Virus record (IMG/VR): IMGVR_UViG_3300030329_002842
Coordinates: 1-42,368 of that record
Reading direction: 5' to 3' (one strand)
DNA from: a virus
Length of the DNA: 42,368 bases
Part shown: positions 17,302 to 26,138 of the stretch, one piece after another
How the letters are laid out: every line of letters begins with the position of its first letter
Numbering within the stretch: the stretch's first letter is position 1
Notes under the pieces: generated by a model
Databases searched by the model: none
Told to the model about the DNA's origin: nothing
What the model saw: only the letters and a program-made list of their open reading frames with translations
Position numbers and translations under genes: made by a program

Positions 17302-19806
17302 ATGAGAACAATAACATTACAGGACAAGGTTTCATCTCCTAGTACTGAACTGCGGCTTATAGTTGAAGAGGAAGAAGGCGGTGTTGAACGGTGGCGAGAA
17401 TTCCGAGCGCCGAAGCTACCTCCTCGCAGAACACAAGGCGCACTTACAGTATCAGAACAAGACCCACTTGTAGACTTTACATGGGCTCAAGACGACTGGT
17501 CAGATGGTGGACTACGACCATACTATCGAGAAGCTGATGCGAGGTACGCACTTGCTATGGGTATTGATGCCCGGTGGGAAGGCGTACTGTCGTTGGGCAT
17601 GGCACAGAGTGCCCCACTAGACTATCTAATACAGGGCATGGGCGCTGAGCGTGAAGGTGACTTAGGAAAGTGGACTAGTGTAGGCTCGGCAGTCACACTC
17701 ACTCAAGAGAGTACTATAGTTAATGATGATGATGGTACGTATTCGTATAAGTTTGTGGCGACAACCGCAGATGGTAGTGCAAGCTATGTAAAACAGAGTC
17801 TGGCAAACCCTACACTCTATCGAGGTAGGACAGTCACTGTTGGTATATGGATGTATGTTACTACTATAGGTAGTGACCACAATCCTACTGTGTCTATATA
17901 CGATGGGCAGGGCACTACACATGCGACAGCTATAAACTCAGTGTCTGGCTATGGTACTGGAGGCTGGCACTTTACCTCGGTTGAGCGTGAGATAGATGCC
18001 AGTGCCAGTGAGGTAACGATATATGTTGGTGATTCTACAAATGCTAATGGTACTACGAATCTAGTATATTATTTTGATACTATTAGTATAGAGGTTGATG
18101 GTTCTGGTGACGAGATTTGTGTGGGTATGGCGACCCACAATAACATTACATACCATGCGCAGGGGCAGGTAGTAAGTAGATGGGATGAGAACAGAGACTG
18201 TTGGGATGCTGTATATATACACGCTAGTGCAGATGCGACAGACATAGTACATTTTGATAATAATATCTATGTGGCATTTGGGTATAGTGCGGCGTATATT
18301 TATGGTAGCCTAACAACGTGGACTGTAAGTACATTGTCGAGTGCTATTAAGTATGCTAAGTACTTTGCCGTGGCTCGGAACAATGCTGGCAACCTAGCAC
18401 TGTGGAAAACTGAGACAGTTAATACAATTAAGTCGGCTACTGATGCAACAAATAGTGGTAGTTTCTCAGGCGCATATACAATAGGCTCCTCAGACAGAGA
18501 CATTACTGGACTGTTCTCAGCATTTGATACTATAATGGTTGGCAAGGAAGATGGCCTATGGCAGTATAATAGGACGTATGCTGGTACATCTACGGCTGAG
18601 AATGCTTTTGCCCCAGTATCTACTGAGTGGGATAAAGGTGTACACTCTGGTAACTTTTCTACTGGCGCTGAGTGGCACGGTTTCTTTTACACTACCGCAT
18701 CTACCCAGTCTATCATACGATGGGCTCCGGGGCAAATACAGGACATTACCAGCTTATTCGTAGCCCCTAGAATACCGGGCTATGGTGGTGAGATTAAGGC
18801 GTTAGCGCCCAGCCCACACGAGATGTGGATTGCCGCTGACATACCTGAGACTGCTGAGGCTGGTGTGTTTGGGGATTTCCCGATTGGTATTGGTGGGGCG
18901 TCCAGTAAAAATATTAAAATTATATCTTTAAGGCAAGATTCTAGTGGGGCGTTTAATGTTCACACTATGGATGAGGCTAAGTTTGGTGAGATAGATGCTT
19001 TAAATGTATATTATGATGAGGCATCAGATACTAGGTATTTAGTTGCGGCTGGTAGAGTGACTGGTGGTGGTACTGAGAGAGACCACGCAAGGTCTTATAG
19101 ATGGTCACTACCTACTAGGTCTGCCGCCCCATATATTGATGCAGGTACTGTGGTGGCTAAGTCTGGTACGTTTGATACTTCTATCTGGCACGGTGGTGTG
19201 CCGGGTACTAGTAAGGCGTTCTTGAAAGCGGTGTTCTGGGTGGAAAACATAGGTAGTGCTGGGAGTGAGACTTTAAAAGTACAGTATGGTTTGGACGGTG
19301 AGGATAGTGAAACTTACACGCTAGGTACATTGTCTAGTACTGATAGAGTACAGACATTGTACTTTAAGGACGCTACAGTTACCAGTGGTGGTGCAGACAT
19401 TAACCCACTCACGCAGGCAACTGGGCGTTCAATACAGTTGAGGCTCACACTCACAACTACAGCACCTGAGAATAAAGACCGTCCAAAGCTATTCGCTTTT
19501 GAAGTACACAGTACTTTGAGACCGCCTAAGTTAAAAACGTGGGAAGTCTTTGTCAGGATTGGCGAGGACATGATGCAAGAGACAGGGTATTATGACCCAG
19601 TATCGAAGACCAAACAACTCACAGACCTCGACACGCTTGAAGACCAAGTGTACCCGATATACTTCAAGCACAACTATGATGGACACGCCGGGTTTGATGA
19701 AGAGAGCAGTACTTCAGTACAGATTGTGGATAGGGAGAGAGTGTCTATCGGTGATGAGTATGAGGTACATAGGGTAGTATTGCAGGAGACAGATACAAGT
19801 GACTAG
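17302..19806 (+). CDS. Tail nozzle-like protein with jelly-roll insert
   Basis: 834 aa; the ATG directly follows the previous TAA. The length and all-beta, propeller-like composition fit the podovirus tubular tail B/nozzle class. The segment 'GLRPYYREADARYALAMGIDARW' is followed by a second inserted beta-sandwich at about residues 110-265. Later blades have WIAADIPET, YLVAAGRV and similar strands. It pairs with the preceding adaptor-like gene as tail A and tail B pair in T7-like phages. No enzymatic domain seen. Confidence 0.6.
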   Translation: MRTITLQDKVSSPSTELRLIVEEEEGGVERWREFRAPKLPPRRTQGALTVSEQDPLVDFTWAQDDWSDGGLRPYYREADARYALAMGIDARWEGVLSLGMAQSAPLDYLIQGMGAEREGDLGKWTSVGSAVTLTQESTIVNDDDGTYSYKFVATTADGSASYVKQSLANPTLYRGRTVTVGIWMYVTTIGSDHNPTVSIYDGQGTTHATAINSVSGYGTGGWHFTSVEREIDASASEVTIYVGDSTNANGTTNLVYYFDTISIEVDGSGDEICVGMATHNNITYHAQGQVVSRWDENRDCWDAVYIHASADATDIVHFDNNIYVAFGYSAAYIYGSLTTWTVSTLSSAIKYAKYFAVARNNAGNLALWKTETVNTIKSATDATNSGSFSGAYTIGSSDRDITGLFSAFDTIMVGKEDGLWQYNRTYAGTSTAENAFAPVSTEWDKGVHSGNFSTGAEWHGFFYTTASTQSIIRWAPGQIQDITSLFVAPRIPGYGGEIKALAPSPHEMWIAADIPETAEAGVFGDFPIGIGGASSKNIKIISLRQDSSGAFNVHTMDEAKFGEIDALNVYYDEASDTRYLVAAGRVTGGGTERDHARSYRWSLPTRSAAPYIDAGTVVAKSGTFDTSIWHGGVPGTSKAFLKAVFWVENIGSAGSETLKVQYGLDGEDSETYTLGTLSSTDRVQTLYFKDATVTSGGADINPLTQATGRSIQLRLTLTTTAPENKDRPKLFAFEVHSTLRPPKLKTWEVFVRIGEDMMQETGYYDPVSKTKQLTDLDTLEDQVYPIYFKHNYDGHAGFDEESSTSVQIVDRERVSIGDEYEVHRVVLQETDTSD

Positions 19807-19942
19807 AAGAAAATTAACTAAAGCAGATATAGTTAGAAAGATGCGTATTAAGGCTAGAATGGTAAAGGGCAGAGGCATCCATAGGAAAATTGCATCTAAA
19901 GTACGACAGTCGAAAAGGAGGCGCAGTGCCAAAAGTAGGTAA
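19799..19942 (+). CDS. 47-aa Arg/Lys-rich mini-protein
   Basis: GTG at 19799, overlapping the end of the previous gene; AGGAG about 10 nt upstream. It has 21 Arg/Lys and a single acidic residue. Such a composition suggests DNA or RNA binding, for example condensing packaged DNA. It overlaps the next basic gene by 17 nt. No known family can be stated. Confidence 0.6.
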   Translation: MTRRKLTKADIVRKMRIKARMVKGRGIHRKIASKVRQSKRRRSAKSR

Positions 19943-20027
19943 GAAACATTATCCCTACACTAAGAAGGGGAAAGCGGCAGCTAAGAAAGCTGCCAAGAAA
20001 ATGAAGAAAAGTAAATCTAAGTACTAA
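19926..20027 (+). CDS. 33-aa Lys/Ala-rich mini-protein
   Basis: GTG at 19926 with AAGGAGG 4 nt upstream, a very good initiation site. It has 14 Lys, no acidic residue, and the pattern PYTKKGKAAAKKAAKK, like histone H1 tails. This is the last gene of the late operon. A nucleoid- or capsid-DNA-condensing role is a reasonable inference. Its TAA overlaps the TAG of the convergent gene. Confidence 0.65.
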   Translation: MPKVGKKHYPYTKKGKAAAKKAAKKMKKSKSKY

Positions 20028-20308
20028 TCCTCACTTGGGAATTGTACTTCGTGCATGGAGTCGAGGAAAGCTATTACAGCTTCCTCGGCACTCCCATAAC
20101 TATCATCTCCTTCAGTCTCAGTAATCACTCGCCCCTCAAATACAGTCGATTTTAAATTATCGTTCTCCCCATTCACCACGGATATAACTAGCTGTGCAAT
20201 ACCGGGGTGTTGGTGGAACATCCCACACGGTGTTTTTGGCTGACCACTCCTCACCTTATCTAATGCTACACCGCAGTTTGGGCAACGATTATACTTCAGT
20301 CTTTCCAT
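20024..20308 (-). CDS. Small zinc-finger protein, last gene of the leftward operon
   Basis: 94 aa. The N-terminus has CPNCG, then TPCGMFHQHPG, a probable Cys3His or Cys2-CysHis zinc site in residues 9-35. The remainder is acidic, with a predicted helix near the end (AEEAVIAFLDSMHEV). The start at 20308 overlaps the previous gene by 20 nt. Its stop overlaps the stop of the rightward late operon. Function unknown. Confidence 0.7.
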   Translation of the reverse strand: MERLKYNRCPNCGVALDKVRSGQPKTPCGMFHQHPGIAQLVISVVNGENDNLKSTVFEGRVITETEGDDSYGSAEEAVIAFLDSMHEVQFPSED

Positions 20309-20624
20309 TTAAACTTCTCTTTGTAAAATATTTTCTTGGTATAAAGTACTGTACTCCGTAGCCCCAGTCGGCCTCAAAGTCAGCCCAAGTTTCTATCTCT
20401 TCTAGGTCTATAGTATACAATATTTTCTCTTGTTTGTCTAGTACTTCTAGGTTACGTACGCCCTGTACTGCAAGGCTATCCCAGATAGCGGCGTCCATCC
20501 CCCAAGCGTCCCACTTTCTAAACAAATGCTTACTCTTGACAACATACTTTCTAAGGGTGTCACCGTTAACTGTGCCCCACGTTTGTCCGTCAACTACTAT
20601 GCGCTCGTCTTGTAATGCTATCAT
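20289..20624 (-). CDS. Unknown protein after the DNA polymerase
   Basis: 111 aa; GAGGAGGTACG precedes the ATG. Mixed alpha/beta, rich in Trp (residues 16, 40, 48, 79, 84), ending in a basic tail. In the replication operon, so a DNA-metabolism accessory is possible. No motif recognised. Confidence 0.7.
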   Translation of the reverse strand: MIALQDERIVVDGQTWGTVNGDTLRKYVVKSKHLFRKWDAWGMDAAIWDSLAVQGVRNLEVLDKQEKILYTIDLEEIETWADFEADWGYGVQYFIPRKYFTKRSLNGKTEV

Positions 20625-20763
20625 CGTACCTCCTCAGTACTAATAAATGTTTCCAATGTTCTTCTGCTCTAGACCACTCACTATTATGCCATGCTTCTCT
20701 GAATAGTTGTTGATGTTTAGCGATGGCCTTTCTTAATTCTTGTAAGGCTTCATTTGGGCCCAT
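20590..20763 (-). CDS. 57-aa helical protein overlapping polymerase end
   Basis: ATG at 20763 inside the polymerase 3' end (31-nt overlap), with AGG upstream; it ends 35 nt into the next gene. The sequence is amphipathic helix (LQELRKAIAKHQQLF, AEEHWKHLLVLRRY). It fills an otherwise empty 108-nt gap in a very compact operon, which is the main support. Confidence 0.45.
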   Translation of the reverse strand: MGPNEALQELRKAIAKHQQLFREAWHNSEWSRAEEHWKHLLVLRRYDDSITRRAHSS

Positions 20764-23084
20764 GTCTTTCCTACCTCTGGTTCAATCGGGAAGGATATTG
20801 GCATGACATTGTTTAGCATTGTCTGTGTCAATTCTATCACACTATCAAGCTGTTCTTCCCGAACTTCTAATATAACTTCATCATGCACTTGCAACAGTAG
20901 GTGTGCATCCAACCCACACTCGTGTATATTATCCCATAGATTTCGCATAGCTATCTTAATACAGCTTGCGGCTGGCCCCTGTATGTGGAAGTTAATGGCC
21001 TCTCGTAAGGCCGCTTCCCTCTGGAACTGTGCCGCAGAATATATGCCGGGGAACCAGCGTATCCTACCAAAGTAATCACGAGCATATCCGTGTGTGTATA
21101 TCTCGTCAGCTACCTTGTCTTGGAATCTAGCTAGCCCACCATAACGAGCAGTAATCTTTGCGTAACCGCTTAGGCTCTGCTCCATTGTCAGGCGAGGGTC
21201 AATCTCTTTTAGTTTGCCAGCACCTGCACCATACACCAAGGCTAGGAAGAACGTCTTGGCAGTGTGCCACTCCTGCTCGTCCACACCTTTAATAATATCC
21301 CTGCCATAAATGTCCTCACCTATCAAGGCATACGGTGTTAGTCCTTTCTCAAAGTCATCTCTTAACGTAGGCTCAGGTGCTACAAGACTTGCAATCCGTG
21401 GCTCCTGCTGTCCCACGTCAGCGGCTACCAAAACATATCCCGGTCTAGCCACCAAACACCCTCGTACCATTCTGCCATACTCTTCGTATTCCGCTCCCTT
21501 ACCTCGTCCGTGGTGTGGGATTTGTTGCAGGTTGGGGGTGGAGCAGGACAGTCTTCCTGTGGCTGGAGCAGACCCAGACGTATCAGAAGACTCTTCATAA
21601 TAACCTCCTTGGTTAAAGTTAGGATGGAGCGCACCGTCCCACCCACTTAGTTCTTTAAACTTTCTTGGAAACGCTCCCAGTTTTCGGAACATCTTGAAGT
21701 CCAGTATGGCATTGATTGTGTCCTCGTGCCAACCTTCCAGACCCCTAAGAGTATTCTCGTCAGTACAAAGTAGTCCTTTACCGTCAGTGCGTTTAGTAAT
21801 AGGCGCACCATTCTCCTCAAGCCACCGAGCAAGCTGGTCACCGCTACCGATATTCACCTCGATAGGTATATCGTAGTGTGCCCTGCACTCAGCATCATCT
21901 TGTTTCTGTTTGAAATACTCGATGGCTTTGTCCACTGCCTCCGGGCTAACCAGTACACCCCTTCTCTCCATATCCGACAACACAGGTACGAGCGGCATCT
22001 CGACATTATTATACACATCTTCAAGACTGTACTCCTTTAGTCTTTCGACTAGCACCTCCCACAGTTGAAGAGTATTGTCTGCATCAGCCGCCGCATACGG
22101 CAGTATCTCTTCTGCTGTCAACTCACTCATATCCTTACCACCAGTCACCTCGGAATAGGTGATTGGCTTTATGCCTAGTTCTTGTACGGCAAGGTCTTTA
22201 AGATGTGTTGACGGCAGGCCGAGAAGGTATGCCGCAATCTTAGTGTCTTGGAAGTTGGTGAGTACTATGTCATTGTTCTTTAGATGAGTATATTCAAATT
22301 TAGAGTTGTGACATATTACTTCTTGGTTAGGGTCTTCCAGTATAGCTTTCATTTTGTATGGCTTCTCTGGTATGTACGAGGCTCTGCCCGGAATGTCCGA
22401 CCAACTATACCCCACGATTTCAGCCTCCTGCACGGCAAACCGCCCCCCTCTAGTGGGACTCGTAGTCTCAAGGTCGAACCCTAAAGGCCCAACGTGCGAG
22501 ATGTTGCCGTACAGAGAATAGTCTGTGCGTGGAGTAACTTGTTTATTGTGGAGTTTCGTCCTCAGTGCGGCCCAATCCTCCAATTGTACAGGCCATAAGT
22601 TCGGGTTATGCAGGGCGGCGGCTGGATGGTACATCGGAACCAGTAGAAACCCCTCACACTCTAACGGCACACCATGCTCACGAGTAAGGGACAGGTCTGG
22701 TTTGAAATATTTTCCAGCTACCGAGCCGAGCGTCACCACAATCGTCGGCCTAACTTGATTCAATTCGTCCTCCAACCAATGCGAACAAGCGTTTATCTCA
22801 CGCTTATACGGATTACGGTTGCGAGGGGGACGGTGTTTAACTAAATTGGTGACGTAAACGTCATCTCTACAAAGCTGTGCTTGTTCGAGCAGTATCTCTA
22901 ACTTAGCACCACTTGCCCCTACAAAGGGCTCACCAATCTCATCCTCCAAAGCACCCGGAGCCTCACCCACCAGCATAATATGGGTAGGTATTGGCCCCAC
23001 TCCTTCCACTACATTATTAGCGTCCTCGTATAATGGGCACTCTTTACAGTTGCTTAAACCAACGAGGGGCGTCAGAATGTTCAA
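20733..23084 (-). CDS. Uracil-DNA glycosylase (family 4)-DNA polymerase A fusion
   Basis: TTG at 23084 is preferred because AAGGAG lies 6 nt upstream (783 aa); a TTG at 23099 gives 788 aa, used for numbering here. Residues 1-185: UDG family 4, with GEAPGALED (46-54), YHPAAAL (157-163) and Fe-S ligands C18, C21, C105; the fourth position is H89 where Cys is usual (H89-16-C105 keeps the family spacing). Residues 205-350: 3'-5' exonuclease, DLE (209-211) and YAAAD (335-339), but the second site reads NSKFE (265-269) instead of NxxYD. Residues 360-788: family A polymerase, D561...E566, K615, Y623 and HDE (739-741). The position equal to E. coli F762 is L619, and R754 aligns with W611. Replicative enzyme of the phage. 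Confidence 0.95.
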   Translation of the reverse strand: MNILTPLVGLSNCKECPLYEDANNVVEGVGPIPTHIMLVGEAPGALEDEIGEPFVGASGAKLEILLEQAQLCRDDVYVTNLVKHRPPRNRNPYKREINACSHWLEDELNQVRPTIVVTLGSVAGKYFKPDLSLTREHGVPLECEGFLLVPMYHPAAALHNPNLWPVQLEDWAALRTKLHNKQVTPRTDYSLYGNISHVGPLGFDLETTSPTRGGRFAVQEAEIVGYSWSDIPGRASYIPEKPYKMKAILEDPNQEVICHNSKFEYTHLKNNDIVLTNFQDTKIAAYLLGLPSTHLKDLAVQELGIKPITYSEVTGGKDMSELTAEEILPYAAADADNTLQLWEVLVERLKEYSLEDVYNNVEMPLVPVLSDMERRGVLVSPEAVDKAIEYFKQKQDDAECRAHYDIPIEVNIGSGDQLARWLEENGAPITKRTDGKGLLCTDENTLRGLEGWHEDTINAILDFKMFRKLGAFPRKFKELSGWDGALHPNFNQGGYYEESSDTSGSAPATGRLSCSTPNLQQIPHHGRGKGAEYEEYGRMVRGCLVARPGYVLVAADVGQQEPRIASLVAPEPTLRDDFEKGLTPYALIGEDIYGRDIIKGVDEQEWHTAKTFFLALVYGAGAGKLKEIDPRLTMEQSLSGYAKITARYGGLARFQDKVADEIYTHGYARDYFGRIRWFPGIYSAAQFQREAALREAINFHIQGPAASCIKIAMRNLWDNIHECGLDAHLLLQVHDEVILEVREEQLDSVIELTQTMLNNVMPISFPIEPEVGKTWAQMKPYKN

Positions 23085-23283
23085 ATTTTTCTCCTTCAAC
23101 AGTTTCTATTATCATGTTGTCAATGGACGCAGAGGGCCAAACAAAACTGGTGTGCCTGTCAGAATCCTCTGGGTTGTGCTGTACTATGCTGAGAAATCCG
23201 GGGAGACCTATTGGGTCGAGGAGTTCTACGTCCTCCAACTTAATAAGTTCCCCATCTCCCTTCAGCTTCAGTACAACAATCAA
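23044..23283 (-). CDS. Unknown small acidic protein before the polymerase
   Basis: 79 aa, TTG start overlapping the previous stop (TTTGATTG). Starts with a beta strand pair (IVVLKLKGDGELIKLEDVELL), acidic C-terminus. The 3' end overlaps the polymerase start and supplies its Shine-Dalgarno. Translational coupling of the two is likely. Function unknown. Confidence 0.6.
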   Translation of the reverse strand: MIVVLKLKGDGELIKLEDVELLDPIGLPGFLSIVQHNPEDSDRHTSFVWPSASIDNMIIETVEGEKFEHSDAPRWFKQL

Positions 23284-23834
23284 ACAGCTACGGCGTCAGC
23301 CGCACCTATGCTGTCATCATAGCTGACCGCATACAGGTTAACAAAGTCCCCGGTCTTGGAGTACTTGATTGTCCCTGTAATTAGTTGCCCTACAAGCATA
23401 TCTCCGATAGCCTGCAAGTACTCGCCAGCCTCAGTTGGGTCTTCGATATCTTTAAGTGCAGTAATGCACTCGTCCAGATTCATACCCAAGTCTTGGTCAC
23501 TAGTAGGACTATACTCTAGGGACTTTAGGTAGCCCTGTAGTTTTTCTGTAGTCATCCTTCTAATAACTCTGTTCCTCTCCTCGATGGGCTTTGGTGAACT
23601 AGATGTCTCACTAGCAAACCAACCCAAGAACTCGGTGTGGAACCTACCAGCAGTCCCCTGTCCAGCGGCGGCAATGGTCTTGTGACCTAACCTCAACCGT
23701 GGGAGACCGTTATTATCGAATAGTTCGGCATCGGTAATCTCTAAAACGTACTTATCCTCAGCTATCCTTGAAGCCTTTCGTGCTTCCTCTTCTCTTTCTT
23801 GAAACCCTACCATGCTTTCTGTGTTAAAAGGCAT
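23280..23834 (-). CDS. Probable ssDNA-binding/recombination accessory protein (DUF669-like)
   Basis: 184 aa; GGAGAAGAAATGCC at the start. It combines an N-terminal charged region, a beta-rich body (KYVLEITDAELFDNNGLPRLRLG) and a long central helix region, and it ends with beta strands (GQLITGTIKYSKTGDFVNLYAV). In many phages a protein of this design follows the Sak4-type ATPase, as here. The acidic tip typical of SSB is weak (SIGAADAVAV). Assignment is by context and design. Confidence 0.45.
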   Translation of the reverse strand: MPFNTESMVGFQEREEEARKASRIAEDKYVLEITDAELFDNNGLPRLRLGHKTIAAAGQGTAGRFHTEFLGWFASETSSSPKPIEERNRVIRRMTTEKLQGYLKSLEYSPTSDQDLGMNLDECITALKDIEDPTEAGEYLQAIGDMLVGQLITGTIKYSKTGDFVNLYAVSYDDSIGAADAVAV

Positions 23835-23842
23835 TTCTTCTC

Positions 23843-24652
23843 CTATTTCTTACTTGTTTCTCCGACAATATTATTCATAACCTCCTCGACATCTGTCCAC
23901 ATGGCGTTTTCCATAGTCGGCGGTTGGTCAAGCCATAAGTGGGCAAATATATTTTTAGTCCAATAGTCCCCTCCACCAAGCCAGTGGGACACGTGAGTAG
24001 GGGTTTTAATTGCTTTACCCCCAACCATTCTCGTCTTCACATCTTGCTCAAGGTACACTACCATGTTGAAGTAATGCCCCATGTTGTGGCGAGCCCATCC
24101 TTCCATAGCTGGATAGTATTTAAACTCATCCATCCATTCGGGGTCACCCTTCACGGTACTACCTCGTGCTGTAGTATTTCCTTTTCGCAATTCTGCTACT
24201 CGTGCCGTACCAATCACGTTGGCGTTTAAAGTTTTGGGGTGTAGCAATTGCATAAAGTTAATGAATGCTCTTTGCCACTCCCTGTACACCTCAAACTGGT
24301 CACGAGGGTCATTGGACTCTCGATACGCATAGGTAAAGTCATAGCATAGTTCGGTAAAACCGTCTATAACTAGGTCAGTTACCCCTGCCTCTTGTCCCTT
24401 TGGGCTGTTCAGTGCCTTGAGATAAGTCTCAAACTCCTGAGCAAACTTAATCGGGTTGTTCTGTGGTAGTGGGAAACGTACGACATTCTCTTCGGGTATA
24501 CCTAGAGCGTCGTTCTCCTCTCTACCTATCAACAATAGCCTGCCGTTCTTGCCGGGCACAGGCTCTCTCTTCATGTAGTCCCAGAATGAGGACACCGCTA
24601 ACGATGTCTTACCCACTCCGGGCCCACCATATAACAAACTACTAATGTGCAA
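23843..24652 (-). CDS. RecA-fold ATPase, Sak4-like (AAA_24) recombination protein
   Basis: 269 aa; TTG start with GAGGAGG 6 nt upstream. Walker A GGPGVGKT at residues 9-16, Walker B-like LVIDGFTELCYDF near 100, and a typical 'NVIGTARVAELRKG' sensor segment. Sak4-type proteins anneal single strands together with a phage SSB; the next gene downstream is SSB-like. Overlaps the upstream nuclease by 11 nt. Confidence 0.75.
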   Translation of the reverse strand: MHISSLLYGGPGVGKTSLAVSSFWDYMKREPVPGKNGRLLLIGREENDALGIPEENVVRFPLPQNNPIKFAQEFETYLKALNSPKGQEAGVTDLVIDGFTELCYDFTYAYRESNDPRDQFEVYREWQRAFINFMQLLHPKTLNANVIGTARVAELRKGNTTARGSTVKGDPEWMDEFKYYPAMEGWARHNMGHYFNMVVYLEQDVKTRMVGGKAIKTPTHVSHWLGGGDYWTKNIFAHLWLDQPPTMENAMWTDVEEVMNNIVGETSKK

Positions 24653-25418
24653 CGTATTCCTCCTCGTAATACTTTTCTGCTATTATACCATTAACGTCAG
24701 CCCCAGTCAACCATCCTCGACAGAGTTGCTGGTAGTCACACCAGTTACACAGCGGAGAAAAGTGATGCGTCGGCTCCTCGGTTTCCCGAACGTCATTTGC
24801 TAATCGTACCATATCCAACCCTGCGTTGTCAATAGCCTCCTGAGAAATCAAAATCTCGTTGCCCTCAAGCGGAAAATCTTGGGTACTCCAGAGGATGTGC
24901 TGGCGGTAAAATGGCTGACCTTCCAGCCAGTCGTAAGCCTGCTGAAGAAGCCACGCATATCTGATGGGCTGTACGCCCCACTCTTCATAGTTGAGGAGTT
25001 TCTTTTTAACGCCTGCTCCCTTCTCGCTACAAGTTTTAAACTCGTATATCACAACACCGTAGTCGGTTACTGTCCATAGGTCTGGCTTACCTACGTATGT
25101 GATGCCGTCAATATCTATCTCTAACTTATCTTCAGCGACAGGTGTCGTAACATCAAGCAACCACTTGGGCACACGGTCAACCATACGCATAACTCCGGGC
25201 TTAAACCTATTGTCATCGTCTAGTATGTTGTGTACATGGTCGTAAGCGTCACTAATTTTACCTGTCATTATGGCACGTTCCATTGCGTCGTGGAATGTAG
25301 TGCCTGATGTTAGTGGGCCACTCGGAGTATAGTTATACTCCTTGAGTCTCCTACCTCTGTATGTATATTTCATCTGACACTCTTGCCAGTTGTCGAGTGC
25401 CGTTACGCTAGTTCGCAT
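24642..25418 (-). CDS. PD-(D/E)XK nuclease with Fe-S cluster (RecB/Cas4-like)
   Basis: 258 aa. Cys at residue 14 (WQECQMKYTYRGR) plus C-x2-C-x5-C near residues 225-235 (CNWCDYQQLCRGW) form the four-Cys [4Fe-4S] signature of the AddB/Cas4 type. The nuclease core GKPDLW...VIYEFKT (about 108-130) has the D...ExK residues. Probably a 5'-3' exonuclease that makes single strands for the adjacent Sak4-like protein. Overlaps both neighbours. Confidence 0.8.
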   Translation of the reverse strand: MRTSVTALDNWQECQMKYTYRGRRLKEYNYTPSGPLTSGTTFHDAMERAIMTGKISDAYDHVHNILDDDNRFKPGVMRMVDRVPKWLLDVTTPVAEDKLEIDIDGITYVGKPDLWTVTDYGVVIYEFKTCSEKGAGVKKKLLNYEEWGVQPIRYAWLLQQAYDWLEGQPFYRQHILWSTQDFPLEGNEILISQEAIDNAGLDMVRLANDVRETEEPTHHFSPLCNWCDYQQLCRGWLTGADVNGIIAEKYYEEEYVAH

Positions 25419-26127
25419 GTAATAATTCTCCCAGTGTTTTACGCTGTCCTACGTGTAGTCCAGCCTCTTTCCATCCATCCTCATTGTCATCGAGCAGTGC
25501 TTTCACATTGCCCTCATAATAATCCTCTAACTTCACAGCGGCGGTAGGCCCAACTCCGTCTATAAGTCTACGGACTAACTTGCGGAATGGACTACTGTCC
25601 TGTATTCTTTTGAAATCATCGCCTGCCACTATGCTAAGTAGGTGGTGACCGGGTTGCATTATGTTTCTAATCCTAGTCAGCGTACCCAGCAGATGGGACT
25701 CACCCGATGGCAACAATACCATATTACCACGCAAGTCCCACTTCAACAGTTCGACAATTAAGTTTAGGTTGTTGAGTTGCCACCAATCAGGCGAGAACTG
25801 TGACTTAGAACGTCCCTTATTAGTGAATCGAAGTCCAAGAATGGGGATATCCACACTCCCTTCAAGCCTCCTAAGCTGACGTTGCAGTCGCCTGCTTCGT
25901 AGACTATTACAGAGGTCATGAGCCTTTTTTTCTTCAATGCCGACAATGTGTCCGCCATTGGTGACGAATACGTAGTCTCCTTCCGTAAGTTTTGCGACAG
26001 TGAAACCTTTCCTACTGGATTTTTTGACGTACCCAGCAACGTCCTGACGCCCATCCACGTATATATCATCGGCACTCCCTAAACATTTGTCTTTGTAGTA
26101 AAGTTCTCCCTCCTCTACTCTGTACAT
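25408..26127 (-). CDS. ERCC4/XPF-family nuclease
   Basis: 239 aa. N-terminal ERCC4 fold: GDYVF (50-54), IEEKKAHDL (64-72) corresponding to the ERKxxxDL motif (with Glu for Arg), then SLRSRRLQRQLRRL. C-terminal helix-hairpin-helix IDGVGPTAAVKL near 190, which binds DNA junctions. Likely processes branched replication or recombination intermediates. AGAGG precedes the ATG. Confidence 0.8.
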   Translation of the reverse strand: MYRVEEGELYYKDKCLGSADDIYVDGRQDVAGYVKKSSRKGFTVAKLTEGDYVFVTNGGHIVGIEEKKAHDLCNSLRSRRLQRQLRRLEGSVDIPILGLRFTNKGRSKSQFSPDWWQLNNLNLIVELLKWDLRGNMVLLPSGESHLLGTLTRIRNIMQPGHHLLSIVAGDDFKRIQDSSPFRKLVRRLIDGVGPTAAVKLEDYYEGNVKALLDDNEDGWKEAGLHVGQRKTLGELLHAN

Positions 26128-26138
26128 TTATCCTCTCT

